NCBI RefSeq assembly: GCF_002078875.1
Contig: NC_034410.1
Span: 80,934,832 to 80,998,831, forward strand
Reading direction: 5' to 3'
From: Numida meleagris
Taxonomy: Eukaryota; Chordata; Aves; Galliformes; Numididae
Length of the DNA: 64,000 nt
The position numbers and the translations under genes were made by a program. The notes below the pieces were generated by a model, which was not told the DNA's origin, searched no databases, and worked only from the letters and a program-made list of their open reading frames with translations. Positions 50,899-60,868 of this stretch are shown here, piece after piece. Numbering within the stretch: the first letter of the stretch is position 1; each line of letters starts with the position of its first letter.

Positions 50899-52451
50899 GC
50901 ACTCACTGAGGCTTCTGCTGTTCTTAGCAACGTGGGCCTGTTCACACCTGATGTCTTTCCTGACTCAGACTTTGAAAACATTAATAACATTTTGAAGTGT
51001 CCACTCCTTTCATCTTTGCTATCTCTTTGTTGCTAGGGCAGTTTTGTCTTAACATAATTATCCCTTCATAGATATAATTTATTTTGGAATTTGTATAAAA
51101 ATTCTACAAATGTTTCATCTTCTATGACCTTAATCAACACAAAACCTCTACTGAAGTAATTTAAAGAGATCATTTTTCCTTTTTTTTTTTTTTCCCATCA
51201 TTTACCCCATAAAATTATATTGATTGTTACTTTCAAAAGAATCATGAAATATGCAAAGGCATCTAGTATGAACGAATAATGTGCTGGAAGGGAATAAAAT
51301 TATAATCACTTAAGACGGAAGAACAATATGTCTAAATTAAAATGCTGGTCAACAGAACACAGAGCTGACATTTACAAAGGTTATGTTTGACTGTAATAAA
51401 ATAAATGGCAGCTCTTTGTGTACACAGTTGTCAATTAGCATTGCATATGTGTCTCTTGGATACATTTATTTTTGCCTAATGACTCCTTATTCAAGATGCA
51501 AAAATCTATTATTAATGTTTGGTAAGTACTCCTGACTGAGGGACATCACTAAGAATAATAGCTGCTTCTTTGTATTAGCATTTTCTTTCCATGAGAATGT
51601 CACTGAAGTGGGAAAATAATATAACATCTAAAATAATCAAAATTGTTTGGAAACAGAAAAATCAAACTATAATAGAAATGGAAAAGATATAAGGAAATCA
51701 TATTCACTGTAGATTCAAGTGAGACAATTTTTTTTTAAGGTTAAATTAAAGCAAGTAGATCTATTATTTATCTACTTTAAATTTCTCATATGTAATAGGG
51801 CTCCTAACGTAGGCATGATTAATCTTGAATGATACTTTTTGGTAATTGAAGACAAAAATAATTTGAAAAAAACATTTATATTTATTGCAATGCAACTATG
51901 CATCTCCCAGATGCCCGAATCTTTTGAATGATTCATCTGTAATGGAAGTTTTATTTCCTTTTTGCTCTTAATCAGGAAAAAAATCCCTGCAAATGAAACT
52001 CAGAAGGGATAGGCTATTTCCTTCTGAAATCTGCATGAAGATCTGCTTTGCCTCAAGAGGAAATGCAAAGAAAATGTGCTTGCTGCTTCTCTCAGTAAGT
52101 TTGAGCCTTGCTTCATGATACCCAACTCCCAGGTTGCATGCAAAGGGTTCTTCTGCCAGAATTACATCTGAGTATCAATGTAAGTCAGGTTTATTTTACA
52201 ATTTTGCAGCAAGTAGTAAATCAGACTTTTACTCTCTCTCCTAAAGGAAAATCTTGATACAAATAAACTGATTTCATTTTCCACAAGTGAGAAAATTATT
52301 TCATATTGTGATATCCATGATGCTCACCAGAAAGGGCCCTTAAGAGTATCTTGGTTCTAAACTTTACTCATAATAATGTGTACATTTTACATCAAAACAG
52401 TCATTCAGTATAATGAACAAACGATCGTGGCTAAAAGGTCTTGAAATCAGG
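50899..52451. other. No recognised feature
   Basis: AT-rich unique-looking DNA with a T-run at about 51180-51194. The final bases, tcagg at 52447-52451, are the left copy of the target duplication of the next LTR. Confidence 0.45.
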
Positions 52452-52770
52452 TGTGGTGAATTGATCTCAGCCAAGACTCAAACTTCCATTCTAACTTTTT
52501 ACTCACCTCCCTCAACCAGGAGACAGAAATAAACAAGAAAAAAGTTGAGAAGCCTGGTCAACTGAGATGATCATTTAATAAGGAAAGTAAAAGCTGCTTC
52601 ATAATTGAAAAAGAGCGATTTATTCACTAATTCCCTCTGTTTTGTCCCTTTCTGTAAAAGCAGGGTTTCACCATGTGTAGCAGTAGCTTGGGAAGAGCAA
52701 TACTGTAATCATGAATGCCCCCTTCTTTCTCTTTCTTTACTCAGATTTTATTGTTGAGCACGATATCACC

Positions 52771-53081
52771 TCATAGAATCATAGAATCATAGAATGGTTT
52801 GGGCTGGAAGGGACATTTAAGATCATTCAGTTCCAACCCCCCTGCTATAGGCAGGGACACCTCCCTCTAGACCAGGTTGCTCAGAGCCCCATCCAGCCTG
52901 GCCTTGAATGCTTCCAGGGAGGGGGTGTCCACAGCCTCTCTGGGCAACCTGTTCCAGGGTCTCACCACCCTCACGGTAAAGAATTTCTTCCTAATATGTA
53001 GTCTAAATCTATCCTCTTTCAGTTTAAAGCCATTTTCCCTCATCCTGTCACTACATGCCCTAGTAAAAAGTCCTTCCTCAG
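52771..53081 (-). mobile_element. CR1 LINE, 5'-truncated, nested in LTR
   Basis: Three tail octamers, then the short 3' UTR and the ORF2 C-terminus, closely similar to the copies at 33821 and 60703. The breakpoint near 53081 passes directly into LTR U3 sequence. It lies inside the LTR and is therefore younger than it. Confidence 0.93.
52867..53081 (-). pseudogene. CR1 ORF2 C-terminal remnant
   Basis: The minus strand encodes the last 70 or so residues of CR1 ORF2, from EGLFTRACSDRMREN through FRLHIRKKFFTVRVVRPWNRLP to APSLEAFKARLDGALSNLV-like sequence and the natural stop. The segment is still in frame. The ATG at 53256 belongs to LTR sequence upstream, so the longer open frame is a chance LTR/CR1 chimera. 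Confidence 0.85.
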
Positions 53082-53364
53082 TAGTATGATATAGTGTACT
53101 ATAGTATGATGGTAATGTACAGTCTGATGGAATATCCTTTTGGTCACTTTGGGTAGCTGCTCCCACTGTGTCCTCTCCCAGCTTCATGTCCACTCCTAGC
53201 ATAGCTGCAGCATAGAAAGATTTGCTTCTCAGCAAACACTGTTCAAAAATAACCAAAACATTGATTTGTTATCAAGGCTGTTTAGACATAAAGGCAAAAT
53301 GCAGCAACATAAGGGTTGCTCCAAAGAAAATTAACCCCATCCCAGCCAAAACCTGTACACCAGG

Positions 53365-54527
53365 ACATCTCCTGACAAATGCATGCCCTGACTGTTAATC
53401 TACAGAATCCCACACAGTCACAGAGACTACCTCAGTGAAGCTAATCTCCTTCCCGTAGTTTTCTCTTCCTTGATAATTTTAATGTCATGGGTTGACTGAG
53501 AATTATAACCTGCAGCTCAGTTGTTATTACGCTCTCTGGAAAGGTGGAAGAGACAGCTTTAAATTTCCTCTGCCTAGGGAAGTTTTCCTATTCCTTTTGG
53601 GTGTTTTCTCTGATTAAATGTCTGTCACGAAGAAGATACTCCTCAGAATTTCTATTATAAAATGTAAAAGGTGATGGCACTGCAGCTTTTGAAATGATAG
53701 GTTTAAAGTCTTAACTGTTTGGATTCTGCGTATGCACAGATATCTAAGCACCACTTTTCCTACCAGCAAGCCCAAGCCTGTCTTTGTGGTGTATACTCTC
53801 CAAACAGGAACTCTGTTGATGAAAATACGCTTTCAGGACTTTATTTGGTTTCTACTGAAATCAATGTCATGATTTTTTTCACTGTAGAATAAATCTAGTA
53901 CTTTCCATACCAATTTTTTTAGCAATAAATTTATCCATGCCTACTGTTTTTCAAATGTTAACATTTATGACTTGTTAAAGTCTGTGGAGGCAGAAAGGGC
54001 CATTAACACTTTTGGAAGTTAAAGTTACCTTTCAGTTATAATCTTTTATTATTATTATTATTTATTTTTTATGAAGCAGTCTGGCTATTCTGCCTATTGA
54101 TAGATTTAATCCACAAGATGAAAGGAGATGTAGAGGTGCACTATTTTGTCCCTGGCCCCTATTCTTAAATTCTTTATGGCTTTTTATATGAAGTACTTTA
54201 TCTAAGCAAATATATGTTCCATTTTAATAACTTGAAAATGAGGTAGTTTATATGATAATGATTTAAGCCTTCATGTATCTATAATGAGTATTTCTTTGGC
54301 TCTTATTTACATCTAGAGCACTAAAAAACTGTTTTAATTTATTGCCTGATGAATTTTGCTGACTATCTAACTGTGATGACATACATAAAAACCGAATACA
54401 CTGGGACCCAAGGACAATACATAGAAAAACATTGAGTAATGTCCTGATAAAGATCAAAGGTTTCATTCTTATCTCAGGAAGAAGAAAGTTTCATATTCAA
54501 CCATGAAACAAAATAGACAATATTGTC
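53365..54527. other. No recognised gene
   Basis: AT-rich DNA with a TTA repeat at 54047-54063. No transposon ends were seen. Confidence 0.4.
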
Positions 54528-54665
54528 TGTTGTGGTTTAACCTGGCAGCAGCTCAGCAACCCACATCTATTTGCTCACTTTCTTCCAAGTGGCCCAGCCT
54601 CAGGCACCCTCTCATCATTCCAGGCAAATATCAGTGTGCTATTAACCCTGTTTCAACTGAAATCA
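54528..54665 (-). mobile_element. Heavily deleted LTR of the ERVL-like family
   Basis: It begins on the plus strand with tgttgtggtttaacctggc, the complement of the terminal ...GGTTAAACCACAACA of this LTR family, then cagcaacccac and tttgctcac from the U5 end. From about 54640 it resembles the U3 start (ctattaaccctgtttcaac...). Most of the LTR between these ends is missing. The right end is approximate and no duplication could be found. Confidence 0.6.
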
Positions 54666-55232
54666 GGAGAGTATTATTTTTTCTACTTTTTTTTTTTTCT
54701 GGTGCTTCTTTTGTTCCTTTTCTTTAATCAATGAAAATTCGGTGTTCTTTGAATGTAACCGTTATCTCAGATGCCCTACTTAAGACTATGGCAGAGCAAG
54801 CCAATGTGAGTTTCTACCTCCAGTTAGAAATGCATCATCTAACAGAAAATCCAACTACGCAGAAACCCTGGAGAAGTAAATTTATGTTCTTGCAACATGT
54901 GATATAAATAGAAGTATCTTCTATATTTTTAGAAGTGAATACACAGCCAGGTAAAAGAGATCTAAAGAGAGATTTCCTATCATTAGCTGTATCTCTACAA
55001 GAAGTGTCAATATGCAGTGCGTCCTGAATCCAGAAGATTCAACAGTCCTAATGTTTAACTGAGAAATTACTTCAAGAAGTTAATTCAAGTAATTCAGGAT
55101 ATTCAAAACTATTTGAGCATAACTGATAAACCACCACCATGAGTAGTATCATCACCACTGTATTCCTCAGGAGGAAGGCGTGCTCTGATCAGCTCCCGCT
55201 GTTACTTCTTTTGAGCTACAGTGTTTTAATAC
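54666..55232. other. No recognised feature
   Basis: Short AT-rich interval between the LTR remnant and the mariner. It contains a T-run near 54689-54700. Confidence 0.45.
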
Positions 55233-55561
55233 TATGCACGTGCATTGCTCCAAAAGTAATGCCTCCTACTTTTTTTTCCACAGAAACGACAGTGGATACA
55301 AAGAGCACAGTAACACTATTTGACAGAGCAAATTCTCAGCTACAAAACACAGTTTTTCAACATAGTTACCACCAAAAGCTATACTTTTTTTGCCAGTGAT
55401 GAAAAAGAGACTGCATGCCACACTTACTAAAATCTGCATGGCCATCTAGAACATGTTTTTTCTTTCATGTTGCTGTCACCACTGTTGAAATGCATCACCC
55501 ACTGCCCCACTGTGCTCAGTGGGACTCCTTAAATGTTCAATGTGAATGTCCATGGATGTCG
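55233..55561 (-). mobile_element. Mariner, truncated at one end
   Basis: The left TIR is well kept (gctccaaaagtaatgcctcct, 55246-55266), followed by the same internal order as in the other copies (agagcacagtaacactattt, ttctcagctacaaaacac). The element breaks off near 55561, inside the transposase N-terminal region, and the right TIR is missing. A truncated LTR begins at the break. Confidence 0.85.
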
Positions 55562-55905
55562 ATGCTCTTCATAGTGTCTGGTATGATGCTATGCTTTGCC
55601 TTTAGGGGAAAAATGCTGATTCATCGTTGCTGAGCAATGTTGTAAAGAACCAAGGACATTTCAGTGTTTCAGTTTCTTGCACTGTCCTAACATCAAGGGG
55701 CTGGGGACCACAGGAGACTGGGAGGGAACAGAATGAGGACAGTTGACCTAAATTAGACAAAGGGATATTCCATATCATATGACATAATAAAAAGCTTTAA
55801 AACTCAGGGGAGTTGGCCAGAGAGGGGAAGTCACTCCAAGGAGACTAGCTGGGCAACGTTTGGCGGGTGGTGAGCAATTGCTTTGTGCATCACTTGTTTT
55901 GTAAA
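55562..55905 (+). mobile_element. LTR fragment of the ERVL-like family
   Basis: In plus orientation it contains tcttcatagtgtctgg, ttgctgagcaatg, gggctggggaccacagg, the ggatattccat block, a weakened TATA region and gagttggcc...actagctgggca...gtgagcaattgctttgtgcatcacttgttttgta, the core of this LTR family from U3 to R. The U3 start and the whole U5 end are missing. The left border coincides with the truncated mariner, so one deletion probably removed both ends. Confidence 0.82.
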
Positions 55906-57424
55906 TCAACTGTCCACCAGTTGCTTGCCACAATAAAACTAAAAGGAAAAAAAAATGCAAAAAAATAATTACTGGATAAAAATGATAAGTTCATTTTTCT
56001 ATTTCAGTTCTTGATGGAAGTAAAGCAGAATGATATAAATTCACAGGGAAACAAGATGACAAATTAATTAAGTTATTCTGGAGTACTTGTAAATTTGGAC
56101 TGCATTCTATTTATCTCTATTTATATGACAATGTAATTAATATATTTTGATAACAGAGGAGATAATCATAAATCCATGTCACCCAGCCAAATCCCTCATG
56201 TAAAATATATAAAATAAAGTATTTTGGCCAGTATTGAAATATTCCATGTTCTTTTTATTCTTAAATTCATGTAACAGAAGAAATAAAGGTACCAAGGAAA
56301 AATGAAAAGCCACCGGTGTCTAACATTACAGAGGAAAAAAATCCGAATTACTGAAAGAAACAAATCATCCACAGAGGATCCAGTAAGTCTCATACTTATT
56401 GCTGTACTCTCGTGTTATTTCACTCCTTGCTCTTCTCCTTTCTAAATTCTATAGTAACGCTAGATACACTTTTTTATCTGGTGTCCTGAGGAAATGAGAC
56501 TTAGCATCTACATCCTTCTGTCTCTCAGATCCCTACTTTCAATCAAAATATCAATAGTTAAGGTCTCAAAGTCATTAATTTTCTGAAATTTATGTGATTT
56601 TCTTTAAGGCATTTAGGTAGAAGACTAATGCTTTCAGAGGAGGAAAATGTTGCAGAGTTAGGTCAGGTGTGCTATTGTGTACTAGTGAACAAACACAAGG
56701 AGAGTTGTAGGAAATAAACCTTCACAAATTCTGCTTTCTAGAGAATTGCCTGTTTCACTTCGTAACTGAAAAAGTCATTAGAAAAAGGAACATGATTTTA
56801 ATCCAGGCACCTAACATATAGATTATTGTTACTTCACATTTGTGTAGTCACAGCAGTATATGATACTTTTTGTGGATAGTTCATTAGAAATCTTTATATT
56901 ATATCTTCTGGGGTATTTTTCCCTTATTAAAATCAGCCTAAAACTTTAGGCTCATAGAGTCTGCAAAGCTGTTACACTGAATTTTCAAAAGTTTCCTTAA
57001 GTCCTTTTGAGAGTTTAAAGATTTCAATTTCTGTTACTCTTGATGCAAACTGAATGCCTAATTCTCTTAGGTACTTTTAAATTTTTATTAGAAAAATAAT
57101 GCAAACTGCACATACCAACTGTATTTGTTCTAGTTCACCCAGCATTAACTACAGAAAGAAATTACATGACTTAAGAGCAGACTAGGGCATCTGACAGATT
57201 TCAAATGAAAATATGCAGGAAAAAAGATAATTTATCTCCTAAACAATGTGCAACCCATGCTTTTATACATATACCACCAGACAGATAATATGGCAGTAAA
57301 TTACAATTTCCAAAATACATGTTCTTTGAAAGAAAGAAAATACTTTCCTGATGTGGATTAAATGTGAAAAATTAACCCACATTCTTTAGCAGAAAAGAAG
57401 ATTACAGATGCATGGGATATCTTT
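55906..57424. other. No recognised feature
   Basis: AT-rich unique-looking DNA without long open frames, LTR ends or CR1 tails. Confidence 0.45.
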
Positions 57425-57436
57425 CCATTTGCAACC

Positions 57437-57946
57437 ACAGCCAGTTTGCAAATGACACCAAACTGAGTGGTGCAGCTAATACAATAGAAGGGAGCGACTT
57501 TGTCCAAAGGGACCTGGACAGGCTTGAGAAGCAGACCCATGCGAATCTAATGAGATTTAACAAGGCCAAGTGCAAGGTTTTGCAGTTGGGTAGAGGCAAT
57601 CTCAGATACAAGTACATACTGGGAGAAGAACTCTTTGAGAGCAATCCTATAGAGAAGGGGATTGGGGGATGCTGATGGATGGAAAGGTGGACATAAGCCA
57701 TCAGTGTGTTCTTGAAGCTCAGAAGGACAACAGTATCCTGGGCTATATCAAAAGAGGGGTGGCCAGCAGGGATAGGGAACTGATTTTCCCCCTCTACTCT
57801 ACCCTTGTGAGGCCTCATCTGGAATACTACATCCAGGCCTAGGGTCTCCCACACAAGAAAGTTGTAGAGATGTTGGAGCAGGTTCAGAGGAGGTGCCACA
57901 AGGATGATCAGAGAGCTGGAGCACCTCTCCTACAAAAACAAGCTGA
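57437..57946 (+). pseudogene. CR1 ORF2 remnant with altered active site
   Basis: The plus strand reads [46 protein letters not shown], and, in another frame, SILGYIKRGVASRD and LEYYIQA-like blocks up to the REL segment at 57950. The reverse transcriptase FADD motif reads FAND, so the first catalytic aspartate is replaced by asparagine. A frameshift lies near 57665-57680. The long minus-strand open frame over the same bases (57402-57899) is only its antisense. Confidence 0.85.
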
Positions 57947-57952
57947 GGGAAC

Positions 57953-58144
57953 TGAAAACACACTCACACGTTCCCGGGTTTCGGCACCACTTGAAAACAC
58001 ACACACACGTTCCCGGGTTTCGGCACCACTTGAAAACACACACACACGTTCCCGGGTTTCGGCACCACTTGAAAACACACACACGTTCCCGGGTTTCAGC
58101 ACCACTTGAAAACACACTCACACACACACACACACACACACACA
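57953..58144 (-). repeat. Four 37-39 bp U5-end/PBS units plus (CA)n
   Basis: On the plus strand the unit is tgaaaacacac..cacgt + tcccgggtttcggcacca + ct. The 18-base core occurs at 57972-57989, 58011-58028, 58050-58067 and 58087-58104, with spacings of 39, 39 and 37. The first three cores are exact complements of a tRNA-Phe binding site; the fourth has one change (cggc to cagc). The CA runs between cores differ in length by whole dinucleotides. A longer (CA)n at 58117-58144 forms the inner border. Because 39 is divisible by three, the array reads as a 13-residue peptide repeat in several frames; this is incidental. Confidence 0.93.
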
Positions 58145-58439
58145 ATAGCAGCAAGAAAAGCTTTTTTTATTCAAAGGTGTAGCACTCCTTTTATAATACT
58201 TGTTATCCACTATTGCCATCTAAAGCTTACTCTCTTAATGCTGATTGGATATTTTTGCTGAAGCAAGCATGAAGCAGTATTTTCCATCTATTGACATATC
58301 AAAAGGTAGCTTATCGGATCATCTTAGTTTGCCATTTTCCCTGCGTTACGGGTACATTCTTTGGTCAACTAGTCCTTGTTCCTTCGGGGAGGGGCCTTTC
58401 TTGTTACATCTCGTATCCTCGCAACCGCCTATTACAACA
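57953..58439 (-). mobile_element. Solo LTR with tandem primer-binding sites, compact alpharetrovirus-like type
   Basis: TG at 57953 and CA at 58438-58439 are bounded by a perfect 6-bp duplication, gggaac, at 57947-57952 and 58440-58445, and the CR1 is continuous across it. On the minus strand it begins TGTTGTAATAGGCGG, like the other compact LTRs. A TATA box (complement ttttata, 58189-58195) lies about 20 bases before AATAAA (complement tttatt, 58166-58171). After a GT run, the U5 end TTTTCA is followed by four units of AG plus an 18-base tRNA-Phe primer-binding site plus a GT-rich spacer ending again in TTTTCA. In a normal provirus one such site lies outside the LTR. No coding interior remains. 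Confidence 0.9.
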
Positions 58440-58842
58440 GGGAACTGAGCTTGTTCAGCCTGGAAAAGAGAAGGCTCCAGGGAAACGTCACTGTGGCCTT
58501 CCGGGAGACAGACTACTTACACAGAACTTCGCATAAGTTCTACTTATGTGAACTGATAAAGTGATAGGACAAGGGGGAATGGTTTTAAGCTAAAAGATAG
58601 GAGATTTAGATTAGATATTAGGAAGATTTTCACTTAGAGGATGGTGAGGCACTGGAACAGGTTACACAGAGAAGATGTGGGTGCCCCACCCCTGCAGGTG
58701 TTCAAGCCCAGGTTGGATGGGGCACTAAGAAGCCTTATCTAGTGCCTGATTCAGTGGTTAGCAACCGTACCCATGGGAGGGAGCATTAGAACCAGATGAC
58801 CTTTAAGGTCTCTTTGAACTCAACGAATTCTGTGATTCAATG

Positions 58843-60702
58843 CACTTCTGTATAGCCTCCAATAAGTGAGGAAATATATTTTGCCACAGAGCCTCAGAAA
58901 TAAAAACTATGAATTAATGTTATATAAAAATTTCTGAAATCTTGAAATAACCCAAATGATCAGAGCAATATTGAAGGTTTTTCTTTATCATTATTGAAGT
59001 ACATAAAAGAAATTATATAACCAAAAAAAAAAAAAAAGAAAAAAGTGAAGTTCAGCACAGGGTCCACAGACCTGCAGATATATGCTCTGATGAAACACAA
59101 AATTTGAAAGCTTTCCAGTGCTGACTTGAATTTCTTTATCAGTGGCATAACTCAAGTGACTGACAAAGATACATTCTGACTTGGATACTACTGCTGCAGC
59201 ATACAGTAGTCACCTTAGTTTGTGGCAATTCAACAGCTGTTTAAAAGTGTGTGGCAACAGGCATCTTACATGCTAACAACCACACTCAGGAAGTCTTTAT
59301 CATTGCAGTATTTTATTTAATTTAGAGACGACAAAGGCTGTTATCTATTCATAGACACATGACTATGATACTTTCATATTAGCAAATGACATAAAAATAG
59401 AAGCATCTACAGACAAAAATTAATCTTTATAAACAAAACTTTTGAAGCATGGAGAAGCTTCCAGCCAGAACTGTAAAGTATACTAAAATGAAAACAGTAC
59501 AGCTGAAAAAAAAATAATAATAAAAATAAAAAATAAAAGTAGATTTCTCTTTCTTTTTATCATTGTTTATTTTACATTTGTCGCTGTGAATATGCTTTCA
59601 GCCTGAAACACTGAAAATGCATCTGAATTGCAGTGTTTAGATCTAAAGCTGGGAGGATCTATTTTTAAATTAATTCTTGCCAATACAGCATATCACCACC
59701 ACTTTTATAAATCTGGCCCCACAGCATTTTTTTGCAAATGCTAAAAAACTACATTTTTTCTTAATCTCTTCTTCTGGAGGGAAATAAACTTATTCCATAT
59801 ATAATAAAAGTAAGCAAGCACATTTCTGAGTATTCTTTCTAATGTGGATTCTCTAATGTGACATAAATAATACACGTATTATTTTTTATCTGTGGGAGAA
59901 TTAGTTTACCTGGGCAACTATTGTAATGAAACTCATGAGAATAAAAGAACTTGGAAATTTCCATCTCGTATCCAATGACTAATAAGTTTCCACAGTCATT
60001 AGGTGGAAGACAAATGGTGAAAGCAGCCACAGTCACAGAGCATTTTCACGTTGTATAGATTAAGAATGAGAAAGAAAAAAAGGTCAGATGCCATTGAGAT
60101 AATCAATAATAATCCATGATGATAACTTTTTTTCATGCTATGCGTATCTCTTAATAGTAGTATAACTGTCTACACAATCTAAGTAGATACATCAAAAAAG
60201 AGACATAAATTATTTCACCCAAATTCCACAGGTTAAAAATGACTCTTCCACTCTAAAAAGGAAATCTTTTTGACTGAGAGAGCCTTTGAAGTAACATAGA
60301 CTGTGTAAATTAAAAATCCTTATAAATGTTCCCAATATGGGAAAATATCAGAGAGATTATTATCTTAGACATCAGAGATCCTCATCCAAGAGTCAGATTT
60401 GCAGAAGACAAGTCTTTCTTAGTGCATGCAGATTTTTATTTTTTTTTTGGCATAATGCTAGAACATAATCCATTATAGCATTGACACTGAAGCCTGTCTG
60501 TTCCAGCTCATGCACATTTGAATATTGCAAACTTCTAAAACAACAAAAATCAAGTTTAAAATGACAGTTTTAAATTCAAAGTTTTAATGTTCAAGCCACT
60601 CAACTAAGTAATGATAATACAAAAGAGCTTTACTAACCGCAAGAAAAAGAACAAGGAAACCTAAGGTAAAAATTAAAGCAGTCTTTTATCCTGGTAATCA
60701 TA
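58843..60702. other. No recognised feature
   Basis: AT-rich unique-looking DNA with an A-run near 59022-59036 and an AAT/AAAT-rich stretch near 59509-59538. No gene or transposon was recognised. Confidence 0.45.
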
Positions 60703-60868
60703 AGGTGAGGTTGTGGACACCCCCACCCTGGAAGCATTCAAGGCCAGGCTGGATGGGGCTTTGAGCAACCTGGTCTAGAGGGAGGTGTCCCTGCCTACAG
60801 CAGGGGGGTTGGAACTATATGACCTTAAAGGTCTCTTCCAACCCAAACTATTCTATGATTCTATGATA
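60703..60868 (+). mobile_element. CR1 LINE, very short 3' end
   Basis: About 165 bases from the end of ORF2 (TPTLEAFKARLDGALSNLV-like reading) through the 3' UTR to a two-octamer tail. It is close to the copies at 33821 and 52771, which suggests the same young subfamily. Its 5' break is only about 30 bases from that of the nested copy at 33821. Confidence 0.93.

Larger units (their letters stand above)
52452..53359 (-). mobile_element. Solo LTR (ERVL-like avian family), split by a CR1
   Basis: The right part (about 53082-53359) is U3: on the minus strand it starts TGTACAGGTTTTGGCTGGGAT and includes the GGATATTCCAT block. The left part (52452-52770) continues it on the minus strand with TCGTGCTCAACAATAAAA-like sequence, a TTATTAAA region and a terminal ...AATTCACCACA. 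The two parts join if the CR1 at 52771-53081 is taken out, leaving about 600 bp. The flanks tcagg (52447-52451) and ccagg (53360-53364) differ by one base and fit the 5-bp duplication of ERVL-type insertions. The LTR is old and diverged, and there is no internal provirus. Confidence 0.78.
57425..58842 (+). mobile_element. CR1 LINE, interrupted by an LTR
   Basis: The CR1 runs from the reverse transcriptase active-site region (57437) through the ORF2 C-terminus to 57952 and continues after the LTR at 58440 (gagcttgttcagcctggaaaag) to the 3' UTR and tail (attctgtgattcaatg) near 58842. A short stretch around 58505-58560 is rearranged. Without the 487-bp LTR and one 6-bp duplication the CR1 is about 925 bp. 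Divergence is moderate and the frame is broken. Confidence 0.93.

Noticed and set aside
52867..53256. 129-codon minus-strand frame as a single protein
   Set aside because: The N-terminal half is LTR sequence and the C-terminal half is CR1 ORF2; the frame is an accident of nesting.
57402..57899. 165-codon minus-strand open frame, the longest in the window
   Set aside because: It is the antisense of CR1 ORF2 on the plus strand; its product has no family resemblance.
57953..58124. CRISPR-like array of about 39-bp units
   Set aside because: The repeats contain a tRNA-Phe primer-binding site, the spacers are only CA dinucleotides of variable length, and the array lies in an LTR in a bird genome.
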